Positions 54,880 to 64,000 of a stretch of DNA of 64,000 nt are shown here, piece by piece. The stretch is from Cyclina sinensis (lineage: Eukaryota > Mollusca > Bivalvia > Venerida > Veneridae). Every line of letters starts with the position of its first letter. Position 1 is the stretch's first letter. A program made the position numbers and the translations under genes. The DNA is taken from contig JAAONU010000013.1 in assembly GCA_012932295.1 (NCBI GenBank), forward strand, positions 10,132,821 through 10,196,820, read 5' to 3'. Under the pieces are notes generated by a model. The model worked only from the letters and a program-made list of their open reading frames with translations. It was not told where the DNA came from and did no database searches.

Positions 54880-55990
54880 TGTTGTTTAGATAATGTATAA
54901 ATTTCTTATTTATGATATTTTTAATCATTTCTTAACGCTGTTAAACTTATATATTTGTTTGGTTTCAATTTTGATAAAGCTTTTAAAACATACACATTGT
55001 TATAATTGTTCCATTTTGGCTGTTTTTATTGCCAAAAATACATAAAGGTATTGTGTAATCCACACCACTTCTCATTAAAAGCAAAGCCATATTGACTTTC
55101 TGAAGCTTGTTTTTTTACTAGATTGACGTATCGCGGATGAGAAATGAAATAAAAGGATTATTCCGATTCTAAGGTGTTTTGTATAATGGTATACCATTTG
55201 TGACAACTGCGTGATCGTAACCTTTTCAATTCATAACACAACCATGAAGTAATTACACCTTGACATACTGACAAAATGTGAAAGTCCGAATTAAAACATC
55301 TATATCTTAGTGAAGTAGATTTCTGTAAGAAATAATAAGGAGTACCACAGTGGCCCGATCAAAAGAGTGATATTGTTTTTATTGAAAACATACCTACAAA
55401 TAATCTGTTATGACCTACTTTTGCAAGTGAATGGCGTATGAACCAAGTGATGATAACACTCAATAGCATACACCAAACGAAAAAATTACCAGGGACGATT
55501 TCCGAGGAGACTTAAATACAGTAAAATACTAAGCTATCATTCAAAACGTCATGAAAAGCTCTCATTAAAATGAGGATCATTTTAGATTACCTTATTAACA
55601 TTTATCATCCATCAAAATATTTAAATATTTATTCACTCATCGATATATTGAGATAACTTTGTTGCAGGCCCGAACATGTTTCTGTAGCGATTTTTCTGTT
55701 CTGTCTCCTAGGCTATTCAATTATTACAAGGAAAGTCTGAAGCAATAAATTTAAAACTAGTAATACTGACATCAAATCATTCCAGAGTAGATGTTCCAAA
55801 TAGTACATGCATTTTAAAGCTGTCTTTGGAGAGAAGAAATAAAAAAGTAACTGTAAGGTTTTAGGACTCTAATAGGTACTGTCAAAAGTCTGTTCAAAAT
55901 AGACTGCATTGAAATCTGTGTTATATAGATACTTAAGTCTGTAATATTCAAGGAATTTTTCGTTGATCATTTTGATGATTGATATATCTG
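54880..55990. other. No gene recognised
   Basis: AT-rich intergenic DNA without recognisable repeats or protein-like frames. Confidence 0.5.
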
Positions 55991-55999
55991 GGACAGAAT

Positions 56000-56200
56000 G
56001 TTACGATCTAGTGCACACCTTCCTATACTTGTATAAATACAACCTCTGACAACTGCGTTTCGGAATCGATTCTTTGGCTTAGTGGTTAGAGTGTTGGTGT
56101 GTCACGCGGGATATCGGAGTTCGAATCCCGCTCTGGGCTGTATATTCTTAGATGCATTGCATCTCTCGTTTTGGATAAACCTTATCTGAATTTAAGTACA
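56000..56200 (+). mobile_element. tRNA-derived SINE, family 2, copy 1
   Basis: Leader GTTACGATCTAGTGCACACC, TATAAATACAACCTCTGACA, then a tRNA-like head (GGCTTAGTGGTTAGAGTG ... GAGTTCGAATCCC) and a body with TTCTTAGATGCATTGCATC. It ends in an A-rich tail near 56220. Confidence 0.8.
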
Positions 56201-56299
56201 AAAATCAAATAAAAAAAATATTTCAGGATTTCTGTCTGATCCACTGATCTAAAATATACAACTCCATTTGTCATCATAAATGAAGACAATCTCAAGAGG

Positions 56300-56510
56300 G
56301 GATGTGTTACGGTCTAGTGCAGACCTTACAATCGTATAAATACAACCTCTGACAACTGCGTCAGAAAATCGAGTCTTTGGCTCAGTGGTTAGTGTGTTGG
56401 CGTGTCAACTCAGATCGGAGTTCAAATCCCGCTCTGGGTTGTGTATTCTTAGATGCATTGCATCTTTCTTTTACGGACTCAAACAGCTTTAAGTGAAAAA
56501 ATGCAATAAT
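56300..56510 (+). mobile_element. tRNA-derived SINE, family 2, copy 2
   Basis: Same order of parts as the copy 300 bp upstream: GTTACGGTCTAGTGCAGACC, TATAAATACAACCTCTGACA, GGCTCAGTGGTTAGTGTG, GAGTTCAAATCCC, AGATGCATTGCATC. Similar tandem spacing of two copies suggests local duplication or repeated insertion at one place. Confidence 0.8.
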
Positions 56511-57092
56511 TATGGGTCATACACGGATCAGTTGTTAAAATTTGATTACATTTAATGAAAATACACATATTAAAATACTAACAAATTACAAGGATGTAGT
56601 CTTCAACAAAATTACACTTATATACATTCATGTAGTTCCCTCACCCCAATACCATTGAGTTACTTTGTCTTGCTAAACTGATATAAATTCTTTATCAGTT
56701 TTATTGTATGTTCATTATATTGTTCTGTGAATATCAAGCTAAATAAGAAAAGGAAAACAGATTGTCACCAGATTCTTTCTTTTGAGTTATAAGGATAGTT
56801 ATCTATTTTCGAAAAAACAGTCTAATTTTTAAAAAGTTTTTACAAGTTGCGAACATAGATTTTGTTCAGATTTGTTTTAAATAACTACTCTAGCAACAGA
56901 GAATTTACGAGAAAAGGTAAACTCCAGCCTACATACGTTCTATCTACTACTGCACGGGGGTTAAACTCATTATGTATACCAAATTGATTTGTGGTACTTC
57001 CGAAACTACATAAACATTATGTGGCAAGAATCGAGCTAAAAAAGAGTTTAGAAAACATGATAAATTGTGTAAAACTGGCATATATGTACCAG

Positions 57093-57125
57093 CGTGTGCG
57101 CGCGTGCGTGCGTGCGTGTGTGTGT

Positions 57126-57156
<31 letters not shown>

Positions 57157-57369
57157 TTGTAATAATCTAGCTAACTAGTTATAGTCGAAGCGGTATGAGA
57201 ATGAATTACAATAGTTAAAATAGTCTATTTAAATGCACTAAAAATTGAAAGTTATATTAATATGTGTGAAATTACATGTATTCAACATTTTTACGTCTTC
57301 AGTATCTTCTGTGCCGACTTGCGGTGCATCAGTGCTTTTCTTGCTCTCTCTCTCTCTCTCTCTCTCTCC
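57093..57369. repeat. (GT/GC)n-(GA)n and (CT)n microsatellites
   Basis: A GTGCG/GTGTG run at 57093-57126 is followed by about 14 GA units (57128-57156). About 190 bp further on, about 13 CT units lie at 57343-57369, the complement of the first. Confidence 0.92.
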
Positions 57370-60290
57370 TAGCAGTGACCATACTTAAAGTACTTTTTCA
57401 CTTGCATGAAAATTATGAGAGGATTCATTAGCAAAAATAAACTCAAATGACATACAAAACAAATAGATAGTGACGATGGGTCTAATGGGGTAGTCCTAGG
57501 GCGATATACAAGTCTCTGTTTTAAGTTCATGCTTCTTAAGCTTAGATACCTGAGCTTAAAAGGGAATACATGATTTACACAGCTCTTAATAAAAAAAATA
57601 TATCCTCATCAGGTAATTCTAAATACACAATTTAAGACAATCACAGTTGGGTACCTTATCCATATTTTGTATGCTTTAATGTAAAAAGAAGTTTCTTTAT
57701 GTTATGTTTGGAGACTTAGTAAATGGAAGCAAATTTGTTCGTAAGATTTGTTTTCATGCTAAGGGGGAATCGACTTATATGTTGGGAAACCAAAATCAAT
57801 TAACATGACTTAAACATACAGAACACAAGAAATTTAGTTCATGATATTTGTTCTATCGCATTCACTGAAAGTCAGTTGCAAGTATGTAGGCATAAACCAT
57901 GCAAACGAATTATTTCTTAACTTCGAATTCAAATTCTTGCAGACCTCAATATATTTTCAAAATCTGCCAGTCAACTCATTCTTTACAAGCAACAACAAAG
58001 TCCTGAAAAACGTAAACATTGTAATGATAATGAGCTAAAAGAAAACTCAGTCCAACTCTCTCAAAAGAATCATGCAGATATGAAAGCAATTCTAAAGAAT
58101 ATTTTACCAGATAGATAGATAAATGTTTTAATTAATCAAAAACAAAATCTTAGCAGAGATCCAAAGGGAAGACGCTGGAATAGGAAAACCCTTTGTCTGT
58201 CACTTTGGAACCTTCGCAGAAAAAAACTACCAGCAGCTAAGAGACAACAGAATTCTCTAATTACCATCAGGTTAGTTTGGTTTCCCAAACAGCTGGTGAT
58301 ACATGTATGTCTGAGAAGACAATGCTTTGTTTTGAAACCGGCAATTTATATACATTGTTGATTTGTTTTAAAAAATTATGTCGCGGTATTCTTATTTAAA
58401 TTAAAACAATTAAGTTAACTGTCAAGTTTAACAACGCTTGAACACACATCTGAAAGATGCAATTCATGTAAATAAACGTTGCAATAGTGCCATATCATTA
58501 GACAGCTTATAAATCAGTGAAGAGATATAGTTTAACTCTTTTTTATAATTTCTAACTTAAGTGTGAAGGAACATCATATTTTTTCATCAACAGTTAAATT
58601 TATAATTAGCTAAAAAGATTTTTCTCTACTTATTACCAGGGTATGATCATGTTAAATTCATGTTATCCTCTCGACTTTGGACTGGCCAGACAGCTGGATA
58701 AACATGTTTTTGGCATTGTAAATTGATTCTCATAGCAATTTGACGTCAACGTCGAAATGAATTTTCTCAAAATGGTGATAACAAGGTCGTGAAGCTTTTC
58801 CAATTTCATTTAGTGCATCTGTAATAGTCTCAGGATAATATCAATGGACCGTATCCGCCCACTCGTCATGCATATTGATGTTTCAATGAATATTTCACAA
58901 TACAAACTAGGAGTAACAGGAGTAACAATACCCTCAGATAGGCACGGTTCCAACTCTTGATTTTCTAACAAGGTGGCCATAGTTTCCATCTCAATGATTT
59001 CAAACTAAATCTGAGGTTACGCTTTTTACGCTTTTTATTCCTTTTTTACAGACGAGTACTTACATTTCTGTTCTTTCTTTTTCGGTCTTATACCGACTTA
59101 CATACCTTACTTGTCATATCTCGCGGGTGCTAAGCCTTGAAGTTTAACCAGTAATTAAATAAATTTCTCCGTGCAAGTGACTGACTATTTATCACACACA
59201 ATTTGCTTGAATCAGTGTTGAGCGTCGAATGAACATAGAGAAAATGTCCAAGATAGTCACTAAAAATTGCACCAACGCCTCAACGATGACAAATCCTGTG
59301 CTCCAACTATTGTAACCTGGGTCCATTAATTTTACTTAACTTCTGTGGATATGTATTATCAACGCAATAGTATTCCTCAAATAGAAAAATGAAAAAATAC
59401 AACTAAAGCATAATAATTATGATGACTTATCGAACATTTCTTATTTGAAATATAGAATTTAACATTTTCATCATTAATTTCAAATGTAAGCAGAACAGAA
59501 TGTTAAGCTGTCTGGCCACACCAAACGCGCGTTAATACTCTGTTTTGCTAAATAATTCAACACAAGGACTACGATATTAAGAATTAAATAGTATTGTTTA
59601 TTTGTTTGAGTTCAAGATAAAATATGATTTTTTTAAGTTAATTTTCTAATTCTTAGGTATCTATTTCACATGATTGAAACAAACATCATCGCACCAGAAT
59701 TTTAAGCTGTCTCGATAACATTTGGTGCAGCTAAGTCAAACGTTGAAATATATGAAAATGAACTTTCTCATTCAGTTATTCATTCACTTGTGTAATTAAA
59801 ATTAATCTTCATCCATGTGGTAATTCAGAAAAATGAAATTGATTCCTGGCTGTCACGTCTATTAAATCATATGTTTGACTGTACTGACAAATAAATTCAC
59901 TCATGCTAGACATACATCCCTACTACTCATTGATATAATGAACCAAAACTTTTGTAGTGAAATTGCTTCTGTTAAGCAGCTCCTCCGTGCTGTATTTATG
60001 TCATGTTTGCAATGTATAATCTAACTTTTTTTAAAAAAGTGAGTGAACCTTTAAAGTGAATGTAAAGGAGCTGCGATAGAAAATCAGAATAGCAATTCGT
60101 GTATATAACTATTGCTATTCCCAAACAAAAAAATGTTTAGATTCATGATCACATTTTTTGCATATGTATTGAAATATTAATAAAAATTTTTTTTCCACAT
60201 ACGTTACTGTAAATCAAAAATAGTATAACAGACTACGGTACAAACAATTTGTGCACACTGTATATATCAAGTTTTATTAAATTTTTGTAA
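57370..60290. other. Intergenic DNA without recognised genes
   Basis: AT-rich. A GATA run followed by TTTTAATTAATCAAAAAC (~58110) may be the end of a retroposed element. One short plus-strand frame at 57841-58038 has no support. Confidence 0.45.
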
Positions 60291-60299
60291 AACATATAT

Positions 60300-61110
60300 G
60301 CTACACTAGCACCTTTTCCCTAGAGGCAGCCATGAAGTTTTGAAGAGCTGGGACCAAGCGTTCTATAGTGATTGATCGGAAACCATTTTGCTATTCAAGA
60401 ACACTGTGATCATGGCCTTTAACCTAGTGACTTGGAAAACTAAAGGTCTCATCTAAACGCCATGAACAACTTATATACAAAATTTGAGGAACATGGACAC
60501 AAGCGTCACTGTGAACCTTGATCTTTGACCCAATGACCTGGAAAATGATAGTTGTTATATACTGATCATATTAAGTCTGACAAACCTGGGCTAAAAAATT
60601 TCCTAGATATTCAGCAGAAACTGTTTTTCTTTTCAAGGTTACTGTGACCTTCATCTTTGACCTTAACCCTAAAACCTACAGGGGTCATTTAATTGTCATG
60701 ATCAACCTACCTATGAAGTTTTGATGAGCTTGGCCCAAGAGTTCTATAGTAATTGATCGGACTCTTTTTTGCTATACAAGGTCATTGTGACCTTGACCTT
60801 TAACTTGGTGACCTAAAAAACTAAAAGGATCATCTACTTGTCATGGCCAACCAAAACCCTAAGTTTGAACAATTTGGAACAAAGAGCTCTATAGTTATTG
60901 ATCGGAAACCGTTTTGTTTTTCAAGGTCACTCTAACCGTGACCTTTGACCTGGTGATGTTAAAATCTACAGGGGCCATCTACTAGTCATGGCCAACCTAC
61001 ATACTAAGTCTGAGGAAGGTGGGTCCAAGGGTTCTCTAGATAATGATCGGAAACCAAAGTGTCTACCGACCGATCGGCATTTGCAAAACTATATGCCCCC
61101 TCATCTTCGA
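60300..61110. repeat. ~145-bp tandem repeat rich in AGGTCA half-sites
   Basis: Units marked by TTCTATAGTGATTGATCGGA (60360, ~60740, ~60890, ~61030) and by GTGACCTTGACCTTTAACC-type phrases, with spacing near 145 bp in the right half. It ends in ACTATATGCCCCCTCATCTTC. No coding capacity. Confidence 0.75.
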
Positions 61111-61998
61111 AATTACCTACTGTTACTCTTTAACTGAATAACTGTTCAACACACGTTAATATTTCAGTATACATGCATTGTAAATTGTCTGCATGTTTGA
61201 AACAATTATAGATTTTAATACAACATATATTACTGCTAATCAAATACTTTTATAACAGCATGCTGAAATCACAACCAACAGTAAAAGTATTTCAGATAAA
61301 GGTTATCAATTCTTTCAAATTCAGTTGCCACGGGCCGCATACAAGTTTGTTCAGTTTTGTTTTTTTGTTTTTTAGATAAAGAGAAGGCCTAAGTTTGAAT
61401 ATCTAGCAGTTAAATTCATTTTTAGTATGGGTGGTAACTGAGAAAATACAGTGAGCCTCAAAACTACAAAAGAGCTAAATTCAACTTATAACTAAAACAA
61501 ATTTCAAACAAATATCACACGCATTTCACGCGTTTAAGTGAATTTTAATCACAATCTCCCTGTGTGCCCTATAATGAGCCAGAAACAAGCAAACAAACAC
61601 AAAATAAAAAACAATTTACACACACACCACCTGTGGAACATTTTTGTACTTTATCTTCACCCCGCTACAAAAGAATTCGAAATCTTTGAAATGATACATT
61701 GATGTTTCGTATTTACGGTTAAAAGTTATTAAAATCAGTTTCCGTGTATATTAATTGAACTCCAATTCATATACTCTGAGACAATATTCTTACATAATTC
61801 TGTATTGCGTTTGTTTGTAAGCTAATGCCAATCTGCACACACTTTTTAACGTATTTTAAGTACCAATTATGTGTAAAATCAAGTTTATAAGGCTGTCTAG
61901 CCAGTCTAAACGCGCCATTAAAAACTAGGTAGTGGACTTAAATGTCTTATTTACACACATAACTGACAGATAAGTAAGGTGAATCATCATAGGAAAAA
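61111..61998. other. No gene recognised
   Basis: AT-rich DNA between the AGGTCA-rich repeat and the gene relic. Confidence 0.5.
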
Positions 61999-63369
61999 TC
62001 ACATATTGAACAATGACCATCGCATTCTATATTGTCGGAAATCAATTTGTTTCTTTTTTTGACTACTTTTTCCATATTTTGACCTTTTACCCTTTCCTTT
62101 GTCTGCACTCTTATTTTTATCTGTATTTCGGGTTACTGTAGACAGTTTTTCTGTAGTTTTTGGCAGTGTGCGATCGCTCACGTTGTAAGAACACCCTGAT
62201 GAAATTTGGAGGTTCTTTTTCGTGTAAAAGTTATCTTGGAAATATTTGTCATTTAAGATGTGAGGATAATTTGCCTTCCGATTTACCAGAACCGTTACTA
62301 TCAAATGTTATTATTTGTTTTGACTGATTTCTTTCTTGTCCATGAACTTCTTTCTTTGCGCTTTTCCCTTTTCCCGTTTTACATGTCATAGATAATCTTT
62401 CCTTAACTGTGATGCCGAAACCATTATGGATTTAGAACAAACTTCTACGAAAATTCTTCCATGATGTTAATATTTGATACAAAAATTTCTTCATCATCAT
62501 CATTGTCAGAATGCATGTTTTGGAAAAAACTTTAGCCAAGCAGTGAGCAATTCATAATTTTCCAATACTTTTGATTTTACCATGTTACTAGTGCCTTCTT
62601 CAAAAGTGTTCAGACTTTTTGAAGTTTCAATTTCGCGTATTTTACTGTTAAGCACTTCAAAAAAGAGCAAAACAGAATCATTTATGTTCGCAAGGCTTTG
62701 TCTGATATTTTGTTTTGTAGATTTGGTAACTAACGTGTCTTGATATATGGTTGATCAGTCAGAATATGATTCAGTTAGATGATTCGGATAGCAAATCTTT
62801 TCTCTGCTGTTGTCTAAGTATTTACTTTTTCTCAAATCAAACAGTGAAGTTTTTGCTTGTTTTTGATACTTTACTTTTAGTTTTGTTATACAATAACCAC
62901 CTACGTATCTTATGTTTCCTCTTCCTTCTTTAAACTGTCCAGTTGGCACTGACATCTCTTGTTCATTTTCAACAGAATAAGTTTAGATTTTCTCTCTATT
63001 TCAAAGTTTTCTAAGTAAATTAGTAAGTAAGTATGGAAAAGCAAAAATGACTTATTTTACCTTACTTTTATCGTAAACGCGCATCAAATCACTGCAGCCT
63101 TCAAAGTATGTAGAGGATTTCAAATGGCTATTCATTTGAGCGCAAAAAGCTGTAATTAGTTTTTGTTCAGCAACTTGTCCATGATTAAAATGTGTTTCAG
63201 ACATCTTTCGAACAATAAAATATTTCCTTCCCAACCAGTCTCTGAATGGCTGCATATTACACAGAAACAACTCACATAAACCAATCATTTTGTTTTCCTT
63301 ACGTGTTTTATTATATTCTATGACAGTGTTCTGTATTATTATATGACCTATAAATAGACGCGATCCCAT
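61999..63369 (-). pseudogene. Broken gene of unknown family
   Basis: The minus strand reads protein-like in separate blocks: 63369-63052, 62955-62755, about 62740-62480, and 62304-61999. The first block contains RDWLGRKYFIVRKMSETHF and reaches a possible donor (gtaaaa) near its end. The second contains GNIRYVGGYCITKLKVKY. The third reads like NDSVLLFFEVLNSKI and is frameshifted near 62525, after WLKFF. The last block ends in a Lys-rich tail (GKGKRSKYGKSSQKKKQ). Stops and frame changes lie between blocks, and only the first boundary has a plausible intron. The YVGGYCITKL stretch recalls C-terminal regions of some domesticated or mobile-element proteins, but I cannot name the family. Read as a decayed gene, or less likely an intron-containing gene with splice sites I failed to find. 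Confidence 0.45.
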
Positions 63370-63790
63370 TGGTTCAAAGCGCAGCCGGCGACCAACAATA
63401 TATCGTTATATTCCTGCATTCTGGGTTTTCCCATGTTAAATTTTAGCTTTAAAAATAGATTGCTGCTGATACTCGTAGTAGTGCTGTCTGGTGCCCCGCA
63501 CTCAGTTAACAAAAATACTCTAATGCCGGGAAATAAACAAAATACATCCGGACACTTGGACTTTTTCTAAGAAATGGCGTCTGGTGTGTGTTTTTTTTTT
63601 ATTTTTTGATGTTATATTGGATTTCAAATTCACCTGTCAGACTTCTGAGTATTATTGTAATGTGAGAATATGTATAAACAGTCCTACACAAATTAACACA
63701 ATGTAATGAATGTAAAATCAGTCTGGAAGGAAACTTAGTAGAAACAATTGTACATGTATGAAGTCATATAATAAAACAGTTATTGACTAT

Positions 63791-64000
63791 TGTGCCATAG
63801 AATATGATGTGATATTCAGCGGCCAAATGTTATATTGACCTTGGCTTCGCCTCGGTCAATATAACATTTAGCCGGTGGATATCACATCATATTCAATGGC
63901 ACACTAGTGTTAAATGTGTGGTTAAATGTTATATTGACCGAGGCGAAGCCGAGGTCAATATAACATTTGGCCGCTGAATATCACATCAAATTCTATGGCA
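63791..64000. mobile_element. Nested palindromic repeats at the window edge
   Basis: 63791-63903 is a complete 113-bp palindrome (GTGCCATAGAATATGATGTG ... CACATCATATTCAATGGCAC) with the inner core TGTTATATTGACC/GGTCAATATAACA. A second copy with a shortened left arm follows (63922-64000). Its right arm (GGCCGCTGAATATCACATCA) also pairs with the left arm of the first. The window ends inside the element. Confidence 0.85.

Overview
The window looks like nuclear DNA of an invertebrate animal, most likely a bivalve mollusc. It is AT-rich, with short exons in long introns, GT/AG splice sites, several tRNA-derived SINEs, decayed non-LTR retrotransposons, many foldback (inverted-repeat) elements and long satellite arrays. 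A membrane-anchored laccase and a two-domain Kunitz protein fit a mollusc. The taxon is inferred; no rRNA or mitochondrial marker is present.

Four spliced genes could be assembled by hand, with all exon phases agreeing. (1) A NEK-like Ser/Thr kinase on + (2084-17485, 12 exons, 5' end outside the window). (2) A secreted two-Kunitz-domain inhibitor on - (2995-4181, 2 exons), nested antisense in intron 2 of the kinase. (3) A laccase-type multicopper oxidase on + (28500-32477, 4 coding exons, 745 aa) with a signal peptide, four copper motifs, a Ser/Thr-rich stalk and a C-terminal transmembrane anchor. (4) An unidentified single-pass type I membrane protein on + (41515-50391, 6 exons, 282 aa) with a six-cysteine ectodomain, a glycine-zipper transmembrane segment and a Gln/Pro-rich tail ending in a PPPSY motif. 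A frameshifted gene relic of unknown family lies on - at 61999-63369.

Most of the rest is repeats. At 1-1850 there is an inverted-repeat element with an internal ~68-bp array; a short sibling with the same 13-bp termini lies at 17778-18140. Kinase intron 2 holds a 3.5-kb CTACTG-type satellite whose unit also forms the arms of a foldback element at 18719-18948. A SINE with target-site duplication is at 8911-9195, and a second copy (22064-22351) is inserted inside a different SINE. Non-LTR retrotransposon remains are at 19085-20640 and 32900-33840. A 21-bp satellite covers 36400-38130. The membrane-protein gene is flanked by two diverged direct copies of one sequence (38205-40720 and 53300-54455), and its introns carry a ~320-bp tandem array and a foldback element.

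The genes show no operon-like or pathway relationship. The kinase, inhibitor, oxidase and membrane protein appear to be independent loci in a repeat-dense region. No CRISPR array, prokaryotic gene or intact autonomous transposon was seen.
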